From NCBI GenBank assembly GCA_933228895.1, contig OW121848.1, positions 140,014,615 through 140,078,614 on the forward strand: a DNA stretch of 64,000 bases. Reading direction: 5' to 3'. Every line of letters starts with the position of its first letter. Position 1 is the first letter of the stretch. Positions 46,626 through 60,000 of this stretch are shown piece by piece. The notes below the pieces were generated by a model. The model was not told the origin of the DNA, did no database searches, and saw nothing but the letters and a program-made list of their open reading frames with translations. Origin of the DNA: Platycnemis pennipes (lineage: Eukaryota; Arthropoda; Insecta; Odonata; Platycnemididae). Position numbers and translations under genes: made by a program.

Positions 46626-47279
46626 TGAAATGAACATATTTTATTCTTTCTTCTAATACATACATGAAACACAGACGAAATCACATTATTTACATAGTCT
46701 AGCTGCTGTGTTCCTTATCTAATTAATTGATGTGAAGTGGGCATATTGATGATGATTACCAGAAGTGGACATAACTCAAGTCCAGTGGCATATATGGGCA
46801 CTATCTAAGGTGGGCAACGGAAGGGTGCATAACATATTCGCAAAGTTGAAACTTGCATCAGTGAAGCATAAATGCCTTTTCTTACATGAACTCTAAAACA
46901 CAAAAAATGAGTGACAAATGGAAGGCATGCCTGTTTGCATAAAAATCAAAGTTTTTGATATGTTACAATTAACTAATAAAGTAGGCACACAGAAGGTTGA
47001 GCAAAGGGTTCTCCTTATGAAACAAAAATATGTAGGTACTTGTGTAATTTAAGCCATTTAATATGAATGCAATATCATTTGAATGAAACAACATATTAAA
47101 TAACTGAAAACCTAATTAGCATTGGGAATTAGCATTAGATATAAATTAAATAGGGCCTTCATTCAAACTAATCCAAGTTTGGAAGTGTCAGCTAAAATTC
47201 AAAATACAGCTTTCTTCCTAATATCTAATAACTAATTCTATCAATAAAAGGATTTTTTTTGTAATTTCAAATGCTAAAG
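46626..47279. other. region beyond the GNPTG 3' end, nothing recognised
   Basis: Between the hAT remnant and the candidate poly(A) signals. Only short frames. Confidence 0.45.
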
Positions 47280-47282
47280 CAC

Positions 47283-47385
47283 TTTATTTTTAGGAAAATA
47301 GCTAACGATTGTCTAAGTTAATTATGAGCCAGCACAGGGTTAATCACTATATATGACAATATTTTTGGCATTCATACTTTTTATT
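47283..47385 (-). terminator. candidate GNPTG poly(A) signals
   Basis: AATAAA on the minus strand occurs at 47283-47288 and 47380-47385, about 470-580 bases after the GNPTG stop codon. Which one is used cannot be told from sequence. Confidence 0.4.
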
Positions 47386-47859
47386 TTTCATGTTACAATT
47401 ACTTAACATAATTTACTTTACATAAATTACTTTTGTTAAATTTTCAAAACATATCACAGAAAAATTTACAGTAAATCAGTACATACAGTTTGAACATGGT
47501 GCTTTGTTCTCAATAATTTAAATTGGAAACTTGAAATTTAAGTTTCCACAGATGCAAGAAAAAAATTAAATAAAGTTTACATAAGTTTGAACACATTTTC
47601 ATGTTCTATTTACAGTTTCAGATTCAAGTCAACATGCTGTAACAAATACATTTATCTCCTCAAGTATATAAAGATATGCCTTCCAATCTAAGTCTAATCA
47701 ATATTGAATTGTTAATTGGCTATTTTGAGGATGCATTGCAGAGATATAAGATGTTTTGTCTCCATTTCAGTTATTTCAGTAGAAAAATCAATCTTTCTTC
47801 TGAAAACAAAGTTGAAAATATCTTAAAAGCCACTTTTCATTGTGAAAAAATGTTCAATA

Positions 47860-48093
47860 TTAGTAATGCACAGAATTCTTTCCCTCTTGAATTTTCATCA
47901 ATTCTTTTTTCACTTCTTCCAGTTGACGCTTCAAAAGATTAAGTTCAGCTTGGCAACCTAACTGGCTGCCAATAGTATTGACCATGTTACTCTGCACAGT
48001 GCGATCAGCACGTAATGACACTGTCTGACCATTGACTAAAGGCAAAAGGTATCCAGCATCCCTGAAAACTTCCTCAAGGGCTGTACTATAATC
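47860..48093 (-). CDS. GNPTG: GNPTG exon 6
   Basis: The acceptor is TTTATGCTTTACAG. 77 codons plus TAA. DYSTALEEVFRDAGYLLPLV continues the family sequence. The end is a Lys/Glu/Leu coiled coil with no close human counterpart. Confidence 0.92.
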   Translation of the reverse strand, partial: DYSTALEEVFRDAGYLLPLVNGQTVSLRADRTVQSNMVNTIGSQLGCQAELNLLKRQLEEVKKELMKIQEGKNSVHY

Positions 48094-51000
48094 CTGTAAA
48101 GCATAAAAGGTGTAAAATATAACTTAAAATGATCATATCAGACACAATATAAATACAGTAAACTCTCGATAATACGAAGTCAGCGGGACTGGAAAATCGG
48201 CACTTCGTAATTTTGAACATTTTAAAAAAGTCGTGAAAAAAAATTATCTTTGTTTTCTCTAACTTTTGTTCTCTTTGGCAACATTTTATATCTTTTGTGG
48301 TCATTCGTGAAAGCATTCTTAAAAGATGCATGTCTTAAAACATCGTAAAATAAGTACCTACTATGCCAATGCTTTCAAGTCGGCGATTGTAGTGTTAGCA
48401 AATTGTGTCCCAGTATTGAAAATGTATAGAAAACAAAAGCTGAACATTTTGTAATAAGAATTTTAATTTTCGGAATAGTCAGTAGAGACGGGAATCTAGT
48501 ATGGACGCTAAAAATAGACATTTGCTTCAAACATCTACGCTGTTATGATGGCAGCTGGCCCAACTGCACTTTAGTTGTCTTCTATTGCCCAATCATAGCT
48601 ATTAAAAAGCACGGGACTAATCCCGTTTCCAGAAAAAAAACCATCCACATGTTATGACTTGTAGCGTCTCCCATCCATCGTCAGCAGAATAAAAGATCTT
48701 GGGAGGTTATATTGTTTCTTTTCTACTACCTAGACGTTGATGACAAATGGAACGTGATTCTGCGTATTTTCCGCATCGTCTCCTCAAGGATTAAATGACG
48801 GCCGGGGAGTTTGGGTTTACGGTGCGTAGGGGGTTGTGGAGAGGAAAGATGAGGAAGAGCAGGTGCATCTTTATCTGTCTTGCAGAGCTTGAAGGGGGTT
48901 GGGGAATAGCATCACGGAACGTCTGTGACGGTTCTCCCTCTGCTTCTTAGTAACCCTGGGGGCACGTGCAGGTATGAGGGGGGAGGAAGCAAAGGAGATG
49001 GTCTAGAGGTGTCAGAGTGCGAGAGGAGGGGTCGAATACCCTTCTGATAACAAAGGACGCCGCATCCCTGACCCTCCCCATTTCACTCAACACCCGGAGC
49101 GGTTCCAATCAGCCACCGCCACGTGCCCCCCAGGGTTGCCGAGAAGAAGAAGAAGGAACCTCACAGATGTTCCATGACGCCATCCACCCACCCCCTCCTT
49201 CAAGCTCGGCAAGAGAGATAAAGATACTAGAGGCCTGCACACGGGCACAAAATATGGGCGAGGGTCGCCCGCCTGTGTGCAAGAGATAAAGAGAGAGGCA
49301 CAACCCGAAGACATTCGACGGACATTTCCAAAGTATCATGAATGTTACCTAATGGAGAACTTGCCGAGTATAGGCGGTCACCCATCGGCTCGGCGAACAA
49401 CCGCCTTGAGGCCGGGAGACCACCGTAAGATCGTCACCGCCGCGTATCTTTCTCAAGGGTCTTTGCCGTTTGCAATATTTTTCGCTCACTCTTTTACCAC
49501 CCCTCCCCTCAGTTTGGGTGAGCAGCCAGGGCACCTGCCGATAGATTTTGATCGAATATGAATGGTACTTTTGCCATGACGTCCGATATTTTTCAAATAT
49601 TTACTTATATTCGTTTATGTTTTACTAGTCAATTTACGAAACCGGGTTTTCTCCGTAGGTATGAAACATTAGAGGCACACGAGCACCTTTGTATTCATTT
49701 TAAATTTTCTAATGCAAATTCATTGACGTCATAACACTTGAGTATGCCATAATACTTTATTTGCATTTCATATTTTTTTGAAATCGAGTTTGGAACGTAT
49801 GAGGAAACACGGACCAACGTATATGCGTTGAGCAGAACGAACTTGAGTTGATGGGAGAACTTTAATTTTTGCCGCTATTTCTGCAAAATGAAGACTATCG
49901 TCGAGGGAAAAGTGAACGGGAAGATTGGAAAAGGCAGGCCTCGTATGAGATACATATGTATCTCATACGTTCCATATATATGGAACAGGTTGTGAAGAAT
50001 GTAAAAGAGAAGAATTACGTCACAATGAAAAGGTTGGCCGATAGAAGAATCGAGTGGAAAGCTGCGTCAAACCAATCCTAGGATTGTTGACCAATGATGA
50101 TGATTTCTGCAAACTTTCTTTGTATGTGGATTTTCGTCTACTTTTCGGAGGAGGTTGAGCTTTTTACCTCAGACTTTCCCATAGACAATTCTAAGCACTT
50201 GTCTCACTTTTACTGTCACAAAGATCGCAGCTAAGTAAACAAATACGCGACTTGTTGGTAAGTCAGTTGAAGAAGGCGGGATTTCAAAATTATATGTTTT
50301 TAGATAATTTTCACCGAACGAATACTTTCTAGTAAAAGTATCTGAAAAAAAACGAGTACTCGAAAGTATCGAAGTATCGGGAAAATTGCAGATAACCGAT
50401 ACTTTCTATTGGTATCGGCCCAAGTCTGCATATAACACCTTTGTTCTAAAAATAACTTCATTCTGTTAAGCATTAACAGTGCTATTCACACTTGTAATAT
50501 AAGAAATATAAATAATAATGGTCAATCTCCACTATTTGCAGATTTCATGCGTCAGCTCTATTGCTATACCATATATAGGCACAAACAGCGTATTGCTATA
50601 GCATATATAGGCACACAAATTTATAGTTCAATACCTAACTGCATGTCATATGTAAAATTACAACCATATTTAAAAAACGTTAAAGCAGTTCTTCACAATG
50701 TAGTTCAACCACACACTCAATTTATTCTTCTCTTATAATAAGAATGTGTGTAAATGAATAATGTATTGAAAGTATGCATTTTATTCTATTAACATTGTTG
50801 TGCATTTTTCTTCCTTGGGAAAGATATTCCCTTGCATGACTTGCATTATTTTAACTATCATGTACACCTCTTGAAGAATTCTATAATCTGCTTCCATTTA
50901 ATTATAGTCATGACATACTTCACCCACAGTATTTGCTTTGGTAACTTTTGAGGGAGAAATATTTCATTAACACCACCATCTTCCTTTATAAAGGGATTAA

Positions 51001-54000
51001 AATCATCCAAATTTTCTGGGAGCATTACAAATATCTAGGAGCTCCTTTGAATATCTTGAGTTCAAGCTAGTTTTCCAGTGATCACTCAATGGATTTTGAC
51101 CTTCAAAATCTGTGAATTCTTTGTCAGTGCATTATAGAAAGGTCTATATCATCTACACAACAGATAAATGATAGATACATTTATCAATCCATTGCAGAAG
51201 CTACATATCACTTAATTATTGCTCCAATGCATATTAATATCTTATACGCCTATTTGTAAAAGCTTTTGGCAGGGAATAAACGAACCTTTTCAGATATATT
51301 TCCAATGAATAGGCCTGTCTCTAAGGTGTCCCACCGTAAACGCAGACCTGGGGTTGGTAACCGTGGATAAACCAACAGAGAATGTTCATGGCAAGCTAGG
51401 GGAGTATAAAAAACTCCTTCGTAAACACAGTGTGCACCAGGTTCAATAACATTCTTCAATCCTTCTTCCTTTCCACACTCAATATGAAGCTGTAACAAGA
51501 GGAAAATTAGATTACAACCATGCTCAACATAACGAATGGCTAGATTTCTTGATTTTTAGACGCTAACAAAGATCTTCATTGTGTGAATGTGAGCCAAAGA
51601 ATTATGTAGGCAAATTTTTTACCCAATTAAAACTACATATCTGCAAAAATTCACATACTTTGAAAAGACTTCTTACGTCTGATGCACAAATACTCACCAC
51701 AGTAGACCTTTCTTTGTCTCCACATGCATCTCCCTGTATCATGCGCATTGCAGCAAAGTGGTTTCCTTGAACAACCCACTCACCCCATATCCTGTATTAA
51801 GCAATTATTATTTATTCAAATAACATTGCCTATCACCTCAAATATGGCAGAAAAATTACAAAAAGAATGCATACCAGACTCACCCCAATGTTCCTTTGTA
51901 AGAATTCCAAGATTCTAATAACTCAGACTGAGTGATATTCTGAAATGGGCAGAAATTGTATTTATACCTGCAAAAAATATAGTAAGAATGTTTCAGAAGG
52001 CTAAGGTATACACATACAGTGGAGGAGAAGAGAGCCAGTGGAGAGTATCAGTTGTATTGAATGCAACAATAGGAAAAAGGGTGTTGAATGTGGAACATGT
52101 AAGTGATAGAATATTGGTTATCGAAAAAGCAATGCCGGCGAATGTAGTCATAGTACAGGTTTACATGCTGACGGGGGACACAAAGAAGAGGAGGTAAACG
52201 AAGTATAACCATAAAATCGATGGTCGTCAAGTTTACTCTGTGGAATTTAGACATTAGCCCAATTCCATTTCAACTCGGGCAGGTACCACCAATATTTTTC
52301 AGGTGACCCTCTTCAATTTTTTTGAAAAAATTATATTAATTACTCCTACATGACAGAATAATCATCTCACAAAAAGTTTTGGGAAAAAAAATGTTTTGAC
52401 CAATTAACAGCATTTTGAAAATCGGCAAAAAACGCCACTAATTGTGAAAGGGGTGCAGAATGCATTAGTGTTCAGCAACCTTCAGGATTGTGCTTCTGTA
52501 GGAGAAGCCCTGACTCCTGTAGGCTTCAATAGTTTTACATAAGCAACCTTCAGGATTGTGCTTCTGTAGGAGAAGCCCTGACTCCTGTAGGCTTCAATAG
52601 TTTTACATATTCAGCAAATACCAGGAAACACAAGAGACATCCAGGACAAGATTTGCTCAACAAATACTGGCATGACACTGAAATAATGTAGGCAAATTAT
52701 ATTTCTTAGTTCATCAGTGTACTGAAATAATAACAAAGTTTGGAAAAGGAATCTTAATACATATTTCTTACGCAAATTCAATAAGATAAAAAAGTAACTA
52801 TGTAGACAGTAAATGCTTCGACTTTAGGCCTTGAAAATTGATGCCGAGTAAAATTTACAATTCTCATTAATGTTAAACAAATTCTTAAAAGATTAAATCT
52901 GTTTACCTTGAAACTTTGCTAAAAACTACTCATTTTAAATATCAGGGGCAAAGTCAATAGTGCCTACATTGAGGAATAATATTGCATTATTAGCATGTTA
53001 ATACATGTTCCATTGATTGTAACAATAGTTTTAGATATTTATAAGATTTACGGTTAGTGTATGACTGTGGACTGATTTACAGGGTGATACTTGGAACATC
53101 AAAATAAAAAAAAACAGATTTTTAAAAAAAATTCACAGTGACTATGAAAGGCAAATATCCAGTTTTATGGTTTAACTAGCTTCTTGAGTTTTATCAGGAG
53201 ATTATTTTTACAAACGTTCAGAATTTTTAAGGGTGGGGTTTTTGAGATATCGCTCCTTAAAAATGCAACATTTTTGCATTTTGCATACTTTTGATGGTCA
53301 ATTTCAGGAACTGTATGCATTAAAAGTGAGAGATAAAATTATTGAGGAGAGTAATCAAACAGGGCTACAGAATTGTGCAATTGTTTGGCTGATTAAATCC
53401 CTCTTTGGATAGAAAAAAATTACCAAACTTCGAGAAAAATATAAATTTTCCATCAAACAACAAATTATTTGTTCAGTGTTTAAACATTAATTGACCATTG
53501 CTCAGATGTTTGGAGCAAGGTTCACTTCAAGAGCTTCAAAACAAAGAAAAGTAGAAGGTTCTAGTCCAAATAGTTTCAGAACAATTGAGATTTGAAAAAT
53601 TGCATTCTGCACCCCTTTCACAATTAGTGACATTTTTTTCTGATTTTCAAAATGCTGTACATCGGTTAAAAAAATTTTTCCCCAAAACTTTGTGAGATGA
53701 TTATTCTGTCATGTAGGAGTAACTAATATAATTTTTTCAAAAAAGTTGAAGAGGGTCACCTGACAAATATTGTTGGTACCTGCCTGAGTTGAAATGGAAT
53801 TGGTCCTACTCATGTCTGGATAACCTCGTACTTAAGTTCAAATACTCTATACTGATGGTTAAACTGTCAATCCTTACAACCATGGCAGTGAAATATTTCC
53901 GTTCATTCATATTAAGTTCAGAGATCAGGAGGTATTTCAAGGCAGTAGTTTAAATTTTCAAAATCCTCATTCATTATCCTCTGGACTAGAGTAAATATGT

Positions 54001-57000
54001 ATATAAGAAAATAAGCACTCTTACATTTGAAAAGGGAAAATTTGGCCAGCAGTACCCAGCACGGAGATTTCTGAAGGAAGGGATAGGAATGCAATAAGGA
54101 AGAGTGAGATGATTATTCTGTCATGTAGGAGTAACTAATATAATTTTTTCACATAATTGAAGAGGGTCACCTGACACCCCCTGCATGAGTTGAAATAGAA
54201 TTGGTCCATAGTAAAGATAAAAATACTTGGCTGATTCCACACTTTATTTAGATAGACTCTGCTGGTTTCAACCTTTACAGGTCATCCTCAGGAAGACTCT
54301 TAGACTCAGACTCCTCAGAGGACTCCTGAGGATGATCTGTAAAGGTTGAAACTGGTAGAATCTAAGTAAATCGTGGAATCAACCAAGTATTTTTATCTTT
54401 ACAAAGTTGGAAAAATTAATAGGGAAAGTTAAGGGTAGGAAGAACCTAATATATATGGGAGACTGGAATGCTGTGGTAGGGGTAGAGAGGGACATAAATG
54501 AAGTAGGATATATGGGCTAGGTGTAAGAAATGACCTCGGCGAGAAAGCAGTGGAATTCTGTAGGAGGAATAATGTAGTAATTACAAACACATGGTTTTAA
54601 CACCACCCTAGGTGTAGATATACATGGAAAATTCCAGGGGATACTGGAAGATACTAACTAGATTACATCATGATTAGGCAAAGATTCATGAACAGTGTGA
54701 AGAATTTGCATAGTTCCCAGGTGCAGATGCAGACTCTGACCATAACTTGGTGGAGATGAAATGTGAGATGAGACTAAAAAGTAGGAAGGAGAATAAAAAA
54801 GTGGGATGCATAAGCACTAATTCGAATGAAGAGGAGGGAATTTCAGGAGATTGTGGGTGGATGCATGAGGGAATAGGAACAATAGATTAAGGTAGGGAAA
54901 TGATAAAAATGGGCATGAACCCTGCTGGCATAATATAAGTCATGGAGGTAAGTTTGAAAGCAGAAATAGGTAAGCAGCTTACAATGATAGCTGCTTACTC
55001 ATTTCTTACACATGTATCGCATGACCTCTTGCAGGTGAGACAGACACTTAAGTATAATTGAGGAACGGGCGGATGGTCCCTGATATACCCTTCTTCGGAG
55101 GGAACGAAACGAAAGACGGAACCACGAGAATAGCGAAAACCACAAGATAATGTCGAACAATACCGGTCACTCACCTTATATACTGGCTTCATTTCGACTT
55201 ATGTACCCTGTTCTTTATCTGCCCTGTTTTCTTGTACATTTACTTTTAGTACATTAGTCCATCCTTTATGCAAATTGAAGGTTAGTTTCGCATTTAGAGT
55301 TTTTATGCAGACCAGTGGACAGTTCTGCACATTCTGCATTACTTGCTGGTAAGAATATACCATATGGTACATTATTGGTTATCGTTCTTGGTAAGATCTT
55401 CCTCGTGGGCTGAGAGAAGGGTCGTGTAAGGGAATGCATTTAAATATTAATATGTTTTGTAACTTTTGTATTGCCCTAAGGGGTGTTGACCAAGAGCATA
55501 AATAAAACTTATTCCTATTCCATAAGTAGCGGTGACCCAGGAGGGGGGGAAGTGACGTAGTGTCGTATATTGCCAACAGATGGCACCACCGGCACACTTA
55601 GCGCTGGTTTATGTGATAGTACAGCACTCTGCCACGTACTGCGCTACTGTATGTAAGCAGCTTACCTAGTACGAGGATATATGACGACGTTTCTTACCCC
55701 AGTTTTACCTGTGACTGAGCAATTCCTTACATAAGTGCCTTACCTGTATCTTACGTAATTTAAGTATCTTGTACGTAATTAAGTATCTTGTAAGAAATGG
55801 GCAAGCAGCATACTTTGTGCCAGCTGGGAAAGAAGTAGCTGAAAAGGAATTTGGAACAGTAGATGCTAGGAGGATAAAGAAACCATGGGTAACAGCAAAA
55901 ATGATGGAAAGGATTGAGGAAAGACGGAAATAGAAAAATTTAATACAGAGCTAGGCAAAAGGCATTATAAAGAGATAAAAAACAGACTTAGGAGAGAAAC
56001 AAAAAGAGCAAGAGATTCGGCAAAAGAGGTGAAGTGAGGTGAAGTCAGCAATGTGAGGAGATAAAAGACTCCAGAGAGAAGGGGAAATAGGCAGTCTGTA
56101 CTCAAAGGTTAGAATGTTGTCAGACATCAAGAAATGGAAAATGGTCCATGCATCAAAGACAAGAGGGGGAAATTTAACAATGAAACCAGAGGAGATCTAG
56201 CATTGGTGGAGGGAATATGTTAAGGAACTACATGATAGCGAAAATAGGCCTAGGAACTTGGACATAGAAAAGGGAAAGGACGTAGATTAGGATGATGTGG
56301 GCCCTTGAATACTGCCTAGTGAGGCAGAGAAAGCATTGCAAGAAATGAAGGTGGGTAAACCGGTGGGGTAGACAACATCCCAGCTGAGCTTCTGAAGAAC
56401 CTAGGAAGAGGGGGAAAGGAGAGATTTTATGAACTTGTTCGTAGAATATACAAGGAGTGGGCTTAGCCAGAGGATTTTGTAAAAACTATGCTGATACCTA
56501 CACCAAAAAAGAGGATGACAGTGTGAAGACTATAGAACAAGTTCATAAAATCTCTCCTTTCCCCCTCTTCCTAGGTTCTTCAGAAGCTCAGCTGGGATGT
56601 TATCTACCCCACCGGTTTACCCACCTTCATTTCTTGCAATGCTTTCTCTGCCTCACTAGGCAGTATTCAAGGGCCCACATCATCCTAATCTACGTCCTTT
56701 CCCTTTTCTATAGAACTATACTTGTTCTATATAGACTATAGAACAAGTAAAATTTCTCATGTGGCAAAGGTAATGCTTAGAATCGTCAACAGAAGAATGG
56801 AAAAGAGAGCAAACAAATTTCTAGGCAAGGAACACTTTGGATTTTGGAAGGGGAGGGCCACTTGGGATGCGATTGCAGTGATGAGAATACTCCAGGAAAG
56901 GAATCTAGAATATAATCAGGAAGTATTAGTGTGCTTTGTTGATTTCGAAAAGGCATTTGACAGGGTGAGGTGGGAAAAGTTAATGGGAATATTGTGGAAG

Positions 57001-60000
57001 ATAGAATTAGATTAGTCCACAATATATGCATGGCACAGAAAGGGCAAGTGAGAAACGCTGATGGAGAATTGGATTGGGCCTCAATAGGGAGAGGAGTTAA
57101 GCAGGGCTGTCCTTTATTGCTGGTACTTTTTAGCATATGCTCAAAGGAAATGGTGAGAGGCTTGGGATGAGTTTCAGGCTGGAGTAAAGGTCGGGGGGAA
57201 ATTGATAAAATCTATGAGGTTCACGGAGTGGAGATGGTGACCAAGCACTAGTCAGCCCGTGGCTTGCAACAAATGCGGAATGCATTGCAGGGACAGTGAA
57301 TAAGATATGGAATGGAGATAAATCAGATTAAAACAGAAGTAAACCGATTTTCAAGAATAAAAAAGGCCAGTTTAACTTTAAAAGTAGGTCAAAAGCTATA
57401 ACAGGTGGAGTGCGTGTATGGAGTGTTGCATTGTATGGGGTTTTGTGGAAAGAAGATGAAAATAGACTTAGGGCTTTTGAGATCTGGGTGTGGAGAAGGA
57501 TGGAGAAAGTAAAGTGGTTTGAAAGGAGGACGAAAGGAGAAGTGCTAGAATTGGTAGGAGAGGAAAGAAATTTCATAGATGAAATTAGGAGAAAGCAGAA
57601 GGTGTGGATGGGAAAGGGGGATGGTGTTTTGAAAGACATGATTGAGGGAAGAATGTTGGGTAATGGTCCCAGCTGGCACAAAGTATGCTGCTTGCCCGTT
57701 TCTTAAGACATACTTACGTAAGAAATAGGCAAGGAGCTTCCCATGAAGTAAGGTGCTTATGTAAGGAATTGCTCAGACCCAGGTAAGACTGGGGTAAGAA
57801 ACGCTGCCATATATCCTCATACTAGGTAAGCTACTTACATACAGTGGTGCAGTGCGCGGCAGATGCTGTACTGTCACATAAACCAACGCGAAGTGTGCCG
57901 GTGGCACCATCTGTTGACAATATATGATACTACCTCGCTTTCCTCCCTTCTCTCTCCCCTGGGTCCCCGCTACTTACGGAATAGGAATAAGTTTTAGTTA
58001 TGCTCTGAGTACAACACCCCTTAGGGCAATACAAATTTACAAAACATATTAATATTTAAATGCATTCCCTTACACTACCCTTCTCTCAGCCTGTGATGAA
58101 GATCTTACCAAGAATGATAACCAATAATGTACCATTCTTACTAGCAAGTAATACAGAATGTGCAGGACTGTCCACTGTCTGCATACAAACTCCAAATGCG
58201 ATACTAACCTTTATTTGCATAAAGAATGGACAGATGCACTAAAAGAAAAGGTACTAGTAAACAGGGCAGATAAAGGATGGGTCATTCCATGTAAATCGAC
58301 AAAAAAAATGGTAAAATTTACCTCACCCTTTGCGATTTTGATGAAAATTGGTAAAGTTGTTGGTCCTACAGAGAAACTAAATAATACCAAGTATTACACC
58401 CCTGGGCCAAATGCTTTGTTAGAAAATTGGGTCTAAATATTGCCCAAAAATCAAATTTTAGGTCTGCAGTGCACTTTTTGAATTGTCGTAATGCTCTGAT
58501 ACAAACACACTTAGAGAGTTGTGTGAGGTGTCATTTTAAAGCTCTTAATATTGCCTTTCATTTGATAATTCACATGCCGAGGTTAAAAATAATTATAGGT
58601 CAAAGGTCAAGGTCAACATAGTTTGACCTTGAATTATGAAAAATGGGATATTTTATTTTGCTTAATTTTTTTTTCTTAACAACATACATATTTAATTAAT
58701 ATACATACCAAATTTCAAAGTGGGACTCCAAGTACGACAGGAGATATGAATTTTTTTGTACACCTACGACACTGGAAAGTTAACACTTCATCATATAATG
58801 TTTGGCCTATATACATGCAGGGATCATTTTAGACTTCAGCAGATATATCCTACAAATTTTTAGTATTGGTATGCAACAAATGTCAACAATAAAAAAATGT
58901 TACCTTTTCAAGTATATCCGGAATCAATGTATTGCATTAATCCCATACAATATCTCTGCCCCCTATTGTCACAATTATAATTTTCCTCTGCATTGCAACA
59001 CTGCTACATTTCTCACTCACGCATGTTATCTGATCGAATGTAAAAACTGCCCTGGGCCGAGCAAAATTCGGAATTCAATAGAAGAACACCTTGAAAAAAA
59101 TTTAATTGATTGCATTACTTACCACCAATGGGTGCAAGTTGACCGTTGCTCACTATAAATTTTTACAAAATCTACCGTTAACTTTCTTGAAACTTTTATT
59201 GATAAGTTACAGAAACTTCAGTCACATGACTACATTGCTAAAAATCAATCTGAATTTCTTAGATATGTTAAGCATAACATCCAAGTGGGGTAGGTCCTTA
59301 TCATTGCAGATTTTTCAGAAAATTACGCTTCCATTTTACAGGACAGCATGCAAGGTATGCACTAGAATAACGACCAAGCAACAGTTCACCCCTTTGCTTG
59401 CTATTACCGCCCTAAAGTCCAAGATAATGTAATCCCATTGAACTACATTATCATATCAGACAGACTGAAGCATATATCATAAACTGTACATTTTTTTCAA
59501 AAACTTCTTAAAATCTTGAAATTGAAAGTTCGAAACTTAAAAAAGTGATATATTATTCAGATGGAGCAGCTGCTCATTATAAAAACAAGTATAACATTCG
59601 GAACTTATCTCTTCACAGGAGAGATTTCACAGTCTCTGCAGAATGGCATTTCTTTGTTACATGGCATGGTAAAGGGCCAAGTGACGGACTGGGAGGAACT
59701 TTGAAAAGACTAGCAGCAAGAGCAAGTCTTCAGCTTCCACACGAAAAACAAATACGTACACCTATAGAACTCTTTAACTGGGCAAAAGATCATATTTTAG
59801 GAGTGGATTTTGGCTATGCAAAGAAAGATGAAATTGGAAAACATTCTGATGTACTTGCGAAAAGATTTCGTCAGGCAGTTAGTATGCCAGGCATTAGGGA
59901 GTTTCATGCAGCAATACCCAAACCAAATGAGGTGGTTTTAATGAAGAGACTCTCTTTGTCCAAACAAGAGACCAGGATTCAGCTGTAGTTGCAGGCAAGA

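Noticed and set aside
46780..46830. CAGTGGCATATATGGGCACT as hAT terminal repeat
   Set aside because: No matching inverted end or 8-bp duplication was found near the hAT fragment.
49017..49561. Overlapping ORFs in the GC-rich island as genes
   Set aside because: Frames occur on both strands, as expected from GC-rich DNA, and none has a known domain or splice context.
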